From Hericium rajendrae (lineage: Eukaryota; Basidiomycota; Agaricomycetes; Russulales; Hericiaceae), in contig CM065881.1 of the NCBI GenBank assembly GCA_033439255.1, forward strand, positions 1,736,001 through 1,800,000: a stretch of DNA of 64,000 nucleotides, given 5' to 3'. This document shows positions 34,336 to 44,999 of this stretch, one piece after another; position 1 is the stretch's first letter, and every line of letters starts with the position of its first letter. The notes under the pieces were generated by a model. That model was not told the DNA's origin and searched no databases. It worked only from the letters and a program-made list of their open reading frames with translations. A program made the translations under genes and the position numbers.

Positions 34336-34347
34336 GGGCCCATAACC
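34336..34347 (-). promoter_or_regulatory. Copia primer binding site, half-tRNA iMet type
   Basis: The element-sense sequence right after the 5' LTR is GGTTATGGGCCC, the complement of the initiator tRNA-Met anticodon arm (GGGCCCAUAACC). Copia elements are known to prime with a 5' half of initiator tRNA cut in the anticodon loop, and this fits. Confidence 0.7.
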
Positions 34348-34965
34348 TGTCAAAGTGCGAATCTGAGCGATAGGGAGCGACTCAGGAGCGCAGGAAGCGA
34401 AAGGGAGACACAGGGATCGATTAGAGACTGCAGTCCAATGTGAGCAACTAGATACATGAGAAAGAAACACTATAGCGCACCTGCAGTCCAATGTGAGCAA
34501 CTAAGGAGCTCACAGTCGATGGGACCGTAGGTGTACGACGCTCTACGGAAGTTGCCGGGCAGTGGCTTCAAAACTGTACAGTAGACACAACCAACAAGGG
34601 CAAGGCCCGAAAGAGCGAAAGTGAAGTAAGCCATAGAGTAAGCAGTGCAATAGACAAGGCAATGCGACCGAGAAAAATAGAGCTGTAACAACAACCAGTT
34701 GGCTAAGTGGTAAAGTGTGCTAGACTGACCTGTAAGGGTCCCGGGTTCGAATCCTGACTAGTGCATGAAAGCATAAGATCATAGGTTCAACTCCCGAGTA
34801 GTGCGCACTAAGCAAGTGTCTCTAAGATCGAATCTCAGAGACTACAAGCTAGTCACAAGTCCTAGGCTCGACTCCAGGTGTCCGCATGCTTGCAGAAAGA
34901 CCTAGGATCGAGTCTTGACTGTGCTGTGATTTTGCACCAGGATGCTGAGTCAAAAGACTTCAACA
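34348..34965 (-). repeat. Copia 5' LTR
   Basis: 618 bp, the partner of 29752-30369. The tRNA-like segment is at 34694-34762. Its outer flank (34966-35015) is an exon piece of the broken minus-strand gene, reading REAYPNAHIYEILPW. Confidence 0.92.
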
Positions 34966-35129
34966 CCATGGGAGGATCTCGTAGATGTGGGCATTGGGGT
35001 AGGCTTCGCGCCATGCATCAGTACTTTTACAAACTTTCTGGCCATGTCTGATTGCGCCTGGAAGCAATTCAGACATATCAGGTAATCATGCAGGGTATAG
35101 TACCACAGATACAATCAGAAAAATATCTG

Positions 35130-35430
35130 AGATCAGACATCATTTTTGACTCCAGATTTTAATTTGATGTCAGATTTCTTATCTGACTTCAGATTTTAAT
35201 CTGATGTCAGATTTCTTATCTGACATCAGATTTTCTATCTGAATTTAGAATTATATCTGAACACAGGTTTAGGTCTGATTTCAGATTTAATTCTAAGCAC
35301 AGATTCAAGTCTGACTGCAGATTTAGTTCTAAGTGCAGCTTCAAGTCTGACTACAGATATAATTCTAGTGCAGCTTCAAGTCTGACATCAGTTTCAAGTC
35401 TGATATCAGTCTGAAATCTGATACAAGAAA
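35130..35430 (+). repeat. Left subterminal tandem repeats
   Basis: Repeats of the type CTGATTTCAGATTT and AGTCTGACTGCAGATTTAGT with a period of about 36-40 bp. Likely binding zone of the transposase. Confidence 0.65.
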
Positions 35431-35625
35431 TTTATTCTGATTATTAGCTTATCACACTTAAATCACACCAGAATGAGAATAACTGCATCTCTAAATTCAG
35501 CAGATTAGAAGAAGTAGTAAACTAAACAGTGTGATAAAAGATCAAAAGATGGGCATGAGAAGATAGAAAAAGCATAGTAGAGGTCACAAACTGAACTGAA
35601 GATAAGAAAAAAAGCCAGGCCAACC

Positions 35626-38600
35626 TCAATCACTAAGGTTGCCACTCTGCAATAAATGACGCTGACGAGATCCTGGTGAGTCTCCTACACTATGAGCAGG
35701 CTCCTCTGCATCAGGCAAGAAATCTGCAGCCTTGGTATAAATCAAACGCCACTTAGTCATATCAATACCTTTGCAGATATCAGCCCATTGCTTTGTTGGC
35801 GTGTGCCAGCGCTTTGTTGAAAACCACCCCTCGGATCGCCACTTAAGCTTCGGGTGATCATCAGGCTCAAATAGCAAGTGACGGGATAAGGCGTGCTGAA
35901 GCTAAGACAAAGTCAACAATTAATCAATTAGATAAGAAGAAACTTACTGCAGACATGGTCAGAGCCATAGCACCAATAGGAAACTCCTTTCGATGAAGAT
36001 GCTTGGGAAGAATAGTCATACCGACATGGGCTTTTGCAAAAGCCTGAACAACAACATTGGAGAGGAATGCACCATGAAATTCCTGAAGAAAAATTAGCTT
36101 ATGAATTCAGAGCAAAGTTAAACTTACGAGGCCACTACCATCAGATCTACTATCAATCTGGTCATACAAGAAGGGAACACGCTGATCTGCCTCCAAGTTT
36201 CTCAAACCGAGAGCAGTGCGAGCAATGCCATCCTTCGCAATACCATCTGGATCATCGTGTGTTGAGAAAAACCGTTGCATGAAGTCAGACACAGCGTTAG
36301 TAGCCTCCGTCGCAAAGCCACTCTGCCACTCGTAAGTCCTTTGTAAAGTCTATAAAGGTGTCAGTAAGACATTGAGAAAAATGGAAGCAATTTACCACAG
36401 CAAAAACGGCCTCATGTTTGACCTCAAGCTTGTGAGGAATATGAGGGAATATCTTGTCCCAAAGCTGTTGCGCAGGATCGAGGAGATCTTGTGTCACCCA
36501 AGGATCACTGCGCATATCGAAATACTCTCTCCACATAGGTAAATAATACTCGTTCCACTTGACAAGGCATCCCAGTGGCAAGTCGGTATTGCTGTAAGTC
36601 GTTCGTCGAGTCCTGCGTTCACTAAGCTCGTCGTCATCGTCATCGTCAATGTCCGAGCCCCCTTGCACATATTCAATTAGAGTAGGAGGGCCTGATGGCT
36701 TCAGCGTAGGTGGGGCAGCAGACTGTGCAGCAGTACTCGAAGCACGTGCATGCTGTAAAGAAAAGCGACAGTCAGTAATGAGCACAACATTAAGAGATAA
36801 AATGTACATAACAAATCGTACATGTACATACCATAGTGTGTATTGCGTCGCTGCGCGACGGGCCTGAAGTCATCGGCGGGGCGACGCGGATGGGCTCATC
36901 ATAGACTATCGGGTCAATGCGCACAGTCTAAATGCGAAAAAGCTATAAGTCAGAATCATTATACACAGAAAACCAAAGCTGGACGTACTTTTTTACTGTA
37001 AGACTGCTTGCCCGGAGTCTTGAGCGAGCGAGCACCAGCGCCGGATGTCTGTGTCGCTCACGAACCTTGCCCGACGACGGTGCGAGGACCGGGTGTCGCA
37101 ATGCCCTGCTCACCAGCGAAAGACGGTGTACGGCTTGCAATGTACGTGGTGAGATCCGAGATGGGTGGGGAGGGCCGAGATTTCGAGGTGGAACCTTGAC
37201 TCGGAGGGCCTTGCAAATCGAAGCCTTGTGCTGGTCCGGTGCCGTGAGATGGCGCGGAGGTGGAGGCGAAGGCAGCAGGGCGAGATGCGGAGGCGGCAGA
37301 GCGAGGTGCAGAGATGGCAGGGCGAGATGCGGAGGTGGCAGGACGAGGTGCGGAGGTGGCAGGACGAGGTGCGGAGGTGGCAGGACGAGGTGCGGAGGTG
37401 AGATGGTGAGAGCGAGAGGCAGAGGCGGACGGGCGAGAGCTGGGAGCACGAGGTGGAGGGCTCCAGGAGTCGCGATCCTGCGGCTCGGAGGCAGCATGAT
37501 CCACGAATGAATTATCTTGCTGTGTCGAGGTTTCCTGACGCATTGGTGGTGCCGAAGATCTGGACAGGCGAGGCGGGGGAGTCCAAGAGTCGAAATCGTG
37601 CTGTCCGGAGACAGCACGACCAGTAGATGGGGCAGATGGAAGGGAGGTACGGCACGAGTCTTTGTGCGCGGGTACAGGGGATGACTCGTCGTCATCGAAT
37701 TCGATCCTAGCATAACTCTATGATGTAGTCTGTATTAGTAGCGAACCTGAAAGTATGAAAGCGAGGACATACCGTGCCAGCCGCAACAGGCTGCTCGTAC
37801 TCCTCCCGAGCCTCATCTCCCTCATCTGCTCCCTCAGGCACCTCAAAATCATCCAAGAACTTGAACGCGGCTCCCGCGTAGCCTCGTTCGACGGGAGGTT
37901 CATCGTAAGTGTTCGTGGAGACAGAAGTGCCGGTCTTGCCAGTTTGCCAGGTTCCAAGGAATCCAACCTTGGCAGATTTCGTCACAGAAGTCGCTGTTTC
38001 GATCCTACGAATGGCGCGCCGAGAGATATGAACGGTAGAGGGATCGTAATCCGGTCGAAACAGTGGACAAAAGGTGATCATAGAGTTAACGAGCAGGAAG
38101 GAAAGCAGCGGTAAGTAGACGCTCGCTCGTATCAACGACAAGGAAAACTTACTGATGAGATAAGATAAGGGCAGCCTCATGCTGAGCGCACTGCTCTCGC
38201 ACTAAGTCCCTCATCTTTACCTTTTGCTTTCGTCCTTTACCCCCTTTCTTCGACGACTTGTCCTTGCTGCTGTTAGCTTTGCCCTTCTCCTTCGATATCG
38301 CGGCCTTTTGCCGTTGTCTCTTGCTCTTCTTCGGCTTCAACTCCTCGCTCTCGCTCAGCTCGTCCATCTCGATATCGGATCCCTCGACGGCGCCGGGTGT
38401 TTCGGGTTCATAGCTGGGGTCTACGCAGGAATCGTCGCCAGAATCTGGTTGTTTCGGGCTTTAGGTGAGTAATTAATGTCCTCAAGTGTTGAATGAATTG
38501 ACTCACCTTGTTCTATAACAGCCCTCTTACGTTTTTTCAGACCCATCTGTGTTTCTAACGCCTTCAATCCTCGAGCTTTCTCGTGCCTCTGCATTCCGTA

Positions 38601-39064
38601 CGTTGTGGGACCCTCGTCAACATCTCTCGCAACTGCCGGCTCCCTCCCTCCCTCGTTATCCTGCACGGCGCTCGCCGTCTTGCACGATCTTCGTAAATCG
38701 ATTCGACTCACCTCCACGTCCATACGATCCTCGCTATTTGCTCTATCTCGTACCCCATTCGCCGGCACTTTCTTCGTGAGTGCCCCTTCTGTTTCGTTTT
38801 CTCGGTGAGTCCCTTTCGTTATTCGAAACGACTGCGTTAAGACTTACCGTTGTCCACTGCCATAGCGTCACTGTCCGAGTCCGCACCACTGGCGCGCGTG
38901 GGCCACACCATCTTCGCCGGTTGCTTTGCCTTTGAGGGCAAAGCTGCTTTGCTCAGCCGTCACAGCCTTCTTGGTGGTCCTGGGTTTCTTCGAAGGGGGT
39001 TGTGAGAGTCCTGTGCCAGTGTCCGAAGCATAACGTTTGTTTCGTGTTTTCGAACGGGTCTCCA
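35626..39064 (-). CDS. DUF6532-like partner protein of the Plavaka transposon
   Basis: A leftward, intron-rich gene. The C-terminal DUF6532-like part is readable across GT-AG introns at 36350-36395, 36083-36127 and 35902-35947 (45-46 bp): LWDKIFPHIPHKLEVKHEAV, then TYEWQSGFATEATNAVSDFM, then VPFLYDQIDSRSDGSGL, then EFHGAFLSNVVVQAFAKAHV, then FPIGAMALTMSA and LQHALSRHLLFEPDD, ending at 35626. Upstream readings give a basic, nuclear-localisation-like stretch (KKSKRQRQKAA, SSKKGGKGRKQK near 38150-38367), an Asp-rich run, and a 7-residue repeat RPATSAP encoded by 21-bp tandems (about 37290-37410). The start is probably METRSKTRNKRYAS at 39064. The 5' exon borders are uncertain. No biochemical role is known. 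Head-to-head placement with the transposase suggests a role in transposition or its control. Confidence 0.6.
37290..37410 (-). repeat. 21-bp coding tandem repeat
   Basis: About five units of GGTGCGGAGGTGGCAGGACG type. In the minus-strand frame it encodes the Ser-Ala-Pro-Arg-Pro-Ala-Thr repeat of the DUF6532-like protein. Confidence 0.75.
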
Positions 39065-39654
39065 TGAGTCCTGACAAATGACTTGCAGGATAGTAAAAGG
39101 CCAGGTGGAGGTGGGCAGACTAGTAGCAACTCGGAAGACAAAGTCGTACGGTGCGACGAGACTGACAGCCGAGTCACGCTGTCGCACGTGGCACCAAGTC
39201 TGTGCCCAGCCGAGTCGACTGCTTACTACTCTCGAGTCCGCGCTTGACCAACGGCAGCCCGTTTGCTTACTGCGTAATCTCGGAACTTTGATATAAATCT
39301 ATCTAGTGTTGTTTGAAGCCGAGCCATTTCCAGTGGACTGTGAGACTGCAGACACTTGCTCTTTGCTTGACGACCAGATTCTCTTGTGCTCAACTCGAAA
39401 GTTGAAGCCTCTCGTGCTAGAAATTGTATTGTCTTGTGCTCGACTCAAAAGTCGGAGCCTCTTGTGCTCAACTCAAAAGTTGGAGCCTCTTGTGCTCGAA
39501 ATCATATTGTGTTGTACTTGACTCGAAAGTCAAGAGTCTCTTGTGCTCGAAGTTGGAATCTCTTGTGCTTTTGGAGTATCTTGTGCACTTCTCTGTGCTC
39601 AACAAATAGTAAAGCTCTTGTGGACATTATTGAATCCTGGATATATCTAGTATC
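39065..39654. promoter_or_regulatory. Divergent intergenic region with tandem repeats
   Basis: The only non-coding DNA between the two divergent transposon genes. About 39375-39600 holds six to eight degenerate units of the form CTTGTGCTC(A/G)ACTC(A/G)AAAGT. A transcription or transposase binding array is plausible but inferred. Confidence 0.4.
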
Positions 39655-42627
39655 ATGCCATCAGGCTCAAGGTCTCATAGTCAGGCATCTCATAGACCTC
39701 GCATTTTTGCTTGCCCGACATCAATATCTTGGCGTTGTCGTTGAGGCTTTATTACTCATAGAGGATTAATACAGCATATTGAATCTGTTCATCTATTGCT
39801 GAATATTGCACAGACATCTGTGGAGACATTGCCTTATGAGTCTCATGAGTCTTCTGCTACTGCTTTTCAAGATACTGGAGATTTCTTTCTTGGTGATCAT
39901 AGTACTAGTGGTTCTGATGCTTCTAGCTCTAGAAACTCTGATGGTCCTGGACATTACATGCATCCTGATCTTGATGGTCGACCTTGTGATGCACATGGTG
40001 CTGATTTGCCTTCAGGCACATTGCCTTCTAATTTTGCAGAGAGTACTACTAAGTCTGCTGAAGACTGGTCACCATTTCGAGACCGTGTTGAATATACAGT
40101 TGCAGATTTACTGTTTCGACGAGGACAAAATTCAGAGACTTTTACAAATGATTTAATGGATGCATGGGCTGCAGATCATGATGGCAAACCTCCATCATTT
40201 GCAAATCATAAGGATATGCTGAAGACTCTTGATGCTATCTCACTTGGGGATGTTCCCTGGTTACATTTCACTGTAAAATATACAGGTCTTATACCTGAAC
40301 AAGATCCACCTGCATGGATGTTTGCTGATTATGATGTGTGGTATTGGAATCCAAAACATATCATTCAGAATCAATTGTCCAATCCTGATTTCAAAGATGA
40401 AATTGATTATGCTCCACGAAAGGACTATAATGTCAAAGGCAAAAGAGAATGGTCAGATTTTATGACTGGTAACTGGTCATGGCAACAAGCAGATAAAATT
40501 GCTGAAGATCCTAAAACTCATGGATCTATGTTTGTACCTGTTGTTTTGGGTAGTGATAAAACTATTGTCACTGTTGCTACAGGTCATACAGAATACTATC
40601 CTCTATATGCATCTATTGGAAATGTGCATAATAATGTTCGTCGTGCTCATCGTGAAGCTATTAGCATTCTTGGATTTCTAGCAATTGGAAAAACAGATAA
40701 GCAATATCAAGGTAGCATTCCTTTTCAAAAATTCAGAAGGCATCTCATGCATGAGTCATTGAAAGTTATTTTGGAACATTTACGACCAGGAATGACTACA
40801 CCAGAAATAGTCCGTTGTCCTGATGGACATTTTCGAAGAGTAATCTATGGAATTGGTCCTTATATTGCAGATTATCCTGAACAGTGTCTAATGTGTGGCA
40901 TTGTTCAAGGCTGGTGTCCACACTGTACATGTCTACCTAAGGATTTAGATGGTGGTGATAGTTTTCTAAGATCACATGAATATACTGGTATATTAATGGA
41001 AGAGCTTGATGAAAAACAATTGTGGTATGAATATGGTATTGTGGCAGATATTATAGTATGTAACATTCTTTGAAATGTCTAGTATTAGTATTTGAGTCTA
41101 ATTTAACTCTTTTTATAGCCATTTACACATTCTTTTCCTCGTGCAGATATTCATGAACTTATCTCTTTGGACTTGCTTCATCAACTTATCAAGGGAACAT
41201 TCAAAGATCACTTGGTATCTTGGGTTTTTGAATATCTTGAACTTGTACATGGACCAACTAGAGCATCTGTGATTATGGCAGATATTGATCGAAGAATTGC
41301 TGCTGCACCTGCATTTCCAGGACTTCGTCGATTTCCTGAGGGTCGTAACTTTAAACAATGGACAGGAGATGATTCTAAATCTCTGATGAAAGTATTCTTG
41401 CCTGCTATTGATGGTCATGTACCCTCACAAATGGTTAGAGCAATCCGTGCATTTTTGGATTTTTGCTACTTTGCTCGAAGAGATATTATTGATGAGGACA
41501 CTTTGGATGCTATGGATATTGCTCTTGAAACATTTCACAAAGAACGTGTAATTTTTGAAGCTGTTGGTGTTTGTCTAAAAGGAATATCTCTTCCTAGACA
41601 GCATTCATTGAAACATCATCATCCTTTAATTGAGGAATTTGCAGTGCCAAATGGACTTTGCACTTCTATCACAGAATCAAAGCATATAAAAGCAGTTAAG
41701 GAGCCTTGGAGGAGATCAAGTGGCTATAATGCTTTGGGACAAATGTTGCTCACAAACCAAAGACTTGATAAGCTTAAAGCATGCACAGTGGACTTTATAC
41801 AGCGTGGCATGTTGAGTTAACCTTTAGGTCTAACTCAAGATAAAAGTTCAGACTCTGAGTCCACTATTAAACCTCTGCATTTTCCAATGGAAATCAATGA
41901 AGTTGTACTTAGTGATAACTTTGGTCAACATATTAGAATGGGTGTTAAACTGGCAAAAACATGTGCACGAGGATATCCTCGAACACTTGATCAAATTGCT
42001 CAATCAATTGGCAGACCAAATTTGTCTAATTATATTCGACAATTTTTATTTGATCAAACAAATGTTACTGCTGGTTATACATCATTAAATGTTGATATTT
42101 CAAAATGTCCAATGGCTCCAGATAAACTCAATATCTATAACTCTGTAATAGCCACATACTATGCACCTAGTGATCCATCTGATATAAAGGGTGTTCATCA
42201 ACATCGTATTCGATCATCACGTGAATGGTATGGAAACTATCCTCGTCAAGACTGTGTCTTTATTAAAAATGATCCAACCTTACCTAGAATGAGAGGACTT
42301 TATATTGGACGAGTGCTACTTTTTTTCTCATTTGAAGATGAGGAAATTACTTATTCATGTGCCTTGATCCAATGGTTCATTCCTGTTAGTGATGCACCTG
42401 ATGAAGATACAGGAATGTGGATAGTAGAAAGAGAAGTAGATGAAAATGGAGAATTTGTGTGTTCAGTGATACATACAGACTGTATTCTGAGAGGTGCTCA
42501 TTTGATTGGTGTTTCTGGACAAGAACTTATTCCTATCAGCTTTAAGCATGTCTATTCTCTTGATGCCTTTGCTTCTTTTTATGTTAACAAATATTCTGAT
42601 CATCATGCATTTGAAATAGCCTTTTAG
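39655..42627 (+). pseudogene. Plavaka transposase
   Basis: Starting at ATG 39655 (MPSGSRSHSQASHRPRIFAC), an N-terminal C2H2-like finger (FACPTSISWRC...THRGLIQHIESVH) leads into the transposase: DWSPFRDRVEYTVADLLF, DVWYWNPKHI, DFMTGNWSWQQADKIAEDP, GSMFVPVVLGSDKTIVT, YYPLYASIGNVHNNVRRAHR, YPEQCLMCGIVQGWCPHCTC. An intron at 41056-41118 (GTATGT...TTATAG) joins DII to PFTHSFPRADIHELISLDLL, then GPTRASVIMADIDRRIA and HHHPLIEEFAVPNGLCTSIT. The GSDKT and NVHNN blocks and the CxxC-HC cluster are hallmarks I associate with Plavaka proteins (CACTA-related, RNase H-fold). Stops interrupt the frame at 39742-39744 (TGA) and 41818-41820 (TAA), after which the same frame runs on to 42627. Total about 970 codons, a usual size. 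Confidence 0.85.
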
Positions 42628-42871
42628 CCTCTAATGTACTAGTACTATTATAGAATTTCAGACTATTGATTAGTGCTTCTGTCTGACAGTAAAGTTAGTG
42701 TTTTTAGACTGCAAAAAATTGATGTAAGTCAGTTTATTTGTAACTTGTTAACTTATTTTGTTTTATTTGATAGTATTAAATAAGATATGATAGTAAGTAT
42801 GAATATGAGAAATGGGATTTATATACAGTACAAATTGTAGTTAGTAGTTCTTTTGTCAAAGAATTATATCT
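42628..42871. terminator. 3' flank of transposase
   Basis: AT-rich DNA after the TAG at 42627 with ATTAAATAAGAT near 42774, a possible polyadenylation signal. No ORF. Confidence 0.25.
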
Positions 42872-43260
42872 GCCTGATCTGTCTGACAGTATAAAATCTG
42901 GAAGATATCTAAAATCTGACTGTGTCTGAGAGACTATACCCTACCTGATCTGTCTGACAGCATAAAATCTGGAAGATATCTAAAATTTGATTATATCTGG
43001 AAGATTACACCCTGCCTGATCTGTCTGACAGCAAAAAATCTGGAAGACATCCAAAATCTGACTATGTCTGAGAGACTACACCCTGCCTGGCTGACCTGAC
43101 AAGAAAAAAAAATCTGATTGACATACAAAATCTGGAGAACATTCAAAATCTGGAGAAAATTCAAAATCTAGAGAAAATTCAAAATCTGACTGTGTCTGGA
43201 AGACTACACCCTGCCTGATCTGTCTGACAGCAGAAGATATTTCAAATCTAACTAGGTCTG
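42872..43260 (+). repeat. Right subterminal 71-bp tandem repeat
   Basis: GCCTGATCTGTCTGACAG landmarks at 42872, 42943, 43014 and 43085 (variant), 71 bp apart, with AAATCTGGAAGATATC in each unit. Partial units continue to about 43260. Confidence 0.85.
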
Positions 43261-44418
43261 GGTGTAAATGCATATCTGATAAAATCTGACTCTACCTGAC
43301 TTGCCTGATTTTGTTTGTGGCCAGGAATGACCAATCTGTCAGGTATATAAGGTGATCAGACAAGATCAGACAGAATAAGATCCAGCAGAAAGTTTGTAAG
43401 AGTACTGATGTATGCCTGCACGGACTGCACCCCTGGTGTCGAGATAGAGGAAGCTGTTGGATGGCGCGAGGTCCATGGGTGGGATATGGAGCAAGGCATG
43501 CGTAGCTGCAAGCTGGAGGCGTGGAGGTTCCAGAGAGAAGATGGGGCCCAGCAATTCACGAATAGAAGTGCCGGAGGCAGATGTAAATGGAGACACTAAG
43601 AGGCTAACACCAGACGCCATGGAAGGTGCAGCCATCTTGGTGGTGGTGGAGGGTTCGAGCACTGCGGGTGGCTCGACTGAGCTCATTCGGGCGAGAAGGG
43701 ATGGAGGAGTAGCAGACGGGCTGGAGATATGGTCGAGCAATGTCGCTGTGCATGGCGGTGGAGTACGAGAGGCAGTTGAGGTGGAAGATGCAGCCTGCGA
43801 GGATTCCTCAGAGATGCAGGACAGTAAAGACAGCTCAGTCTGTGGTCGAGAGGAGGAAGGACCCTCGTACGAGGGACGGGGGCAACAAACAGAGGTGACA
43901 GGGGATGGGGATTGCTGGTGTTTGGGTGCAGAGTGGCGGGCAGGCGATGGGGATAGAGAACGAGAACGGAAACGGCAGTGAGAGGTAGGCAGAGAGCAAT
44001 AATGCTGCCAATTGGCCAGCTGCTGCAAGGTGTACGAAGGCCAATAACTGTTTGGTTGGCCTGAGAGCACAGGAGCAGCAGCAGAAGATGACTCCCCTGC
44101 TACATACGCATTGGTGAAATCATCCTGTTGCCGAGCTTCAGCGCGAGATGTGTCCATGACTTGTTGGAGAGTGGACACGTCGATGGTGTCATGGACAGGG
44201 GAACCAACAGCAGGCAGGGGGGAGTTGCCGAGACTCACGAGATTCTCATCGTCGGGCGTGGGGTCATGGCAGGCTTTGCCCTTGCCTTTGTCGTGGGGCC
44301 AGGGTGGCAAAGCCGGGGGAGTTGGCGACGAAAGGTGAGGTATGGGTGATGGGATGTCAGAATACGGGCATGGAGAGGCCATGGCGACGTCCACATCGGG
44401 GGCGGGCACAGGCACGTG

Positions 44419-44999
44419 CATCAGGAAGGTTGACAACTTTCTGATTGACCTGACAATTTCTAACCCTACTGACAGCTCCTGATTGACCTGATCCACCTGA
44501 AAGCAATCTTAACAGGCAAATATCTGATCAAATTTTTACATTTAAGTAAAGACATTTATTGTCAGATATATAAGTTTTTAATCTCCAACTAATAGATATA
44601 ACAAAATCTCTGATATCTGAAATTTTCTAAATCTGAAGGTGTCTGATCTGAGATTTTTTTCAAATCTGGAGGTCAAATATCTGAAAATTATCTGCAACTG
44701 TCTGAGAGCATCTGATGGTGTCTGACACTGTCTGATCCATCTGACTGATATTTGACCTCTAGATTTGAAATCAGACATTCTCAGATTTTCAAAAATTTTA
44801 GATATCAAAGATTTTGATATATCTATTAGTTAGAGATTAAAAACTTATATATCTGACAATAAATGTCTTTTCTTGAATGTAAAAGTCTGATCAGATATTT
44901 GCTTCTCAAGATTGCTTTCAGGTGGATCAGGTCAATCAGAAGCTGTCAGTAGGGTTAAAAATTGTCAGGTCAATAAGAAAGTTGTCAACCTTCCTGATG
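44419..44999. mobile_element. 581-bp foldback MITE in an exon, TSD TG
   Basis: Same length and sequence type as 10827-11407 and 62512-63092. TG stands on both sides (44417-44418, 45000-45001). On the minus strand the broken host reading is PPASS before and VPVPAPDVDVAM after, in one frame once the element and one dinucleotide are left out. Confidence 0.92.

Larger units (their letters stand above)
29752..34965 (-). mobile_element. Ty1/copia element with 618-bp LTRs
   Basis: LTRs at 29752-30369 and 34348-34965 differ at about nine positions (about 98.5% identical), so it is young. Order on the minus strand: LTR, primer site, Gag, protease, pre-integrase zinc region, RT, RNase H, polypurine tract (about 30370-30380), LTR. 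The 5-bp flanks do not match (GGAGC versus CCATG), and the two sides belong to different broken genes. The element is broken, with about two or three breaks, so it is probably non-autonomous now. Confidence 0.9.
35016..43410. mobile_element. 8.4-kb Plavaka-type DNA transposon with two divergent genes
   Basis: Ends are CATCAGTACTTTTACAAACT and, reversed, CATCAGTACTCTTACAAACT. Flanks are TG (35014-35015) and TA (43411-43412), a 2-bp duplication with one difference. CAGA/TCTGA-rich tandem repeats lie inside both ends. It carries a rightward transposase gene (39655-42627) and a leftward spliced DUF6532-like gene (35626-39064), separated by about 590 bp that must hold both promoters. It sits in a coding exon of the gene at 34966-46667. 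Plavaka is a transposon group named in Agaricomycetes with a CACTA-related transposase (family knowledge). Two in-frame stops in the transposase suggest this copy is recently dead. Confidence 0.85.

Noticed and set aside
34694-34762. Functional tRNA gene in the LTR
   Set aside because: Boxes A and B are present but acceptor and anticodon stems do not pair well, and an identical relic sits in the partner LTR.
41887-42627. Separate second transposon gene downstream of the transposase
   Set aside because: It is in the same frame as the preceding reading, with only a single TAA and no promoter space between.
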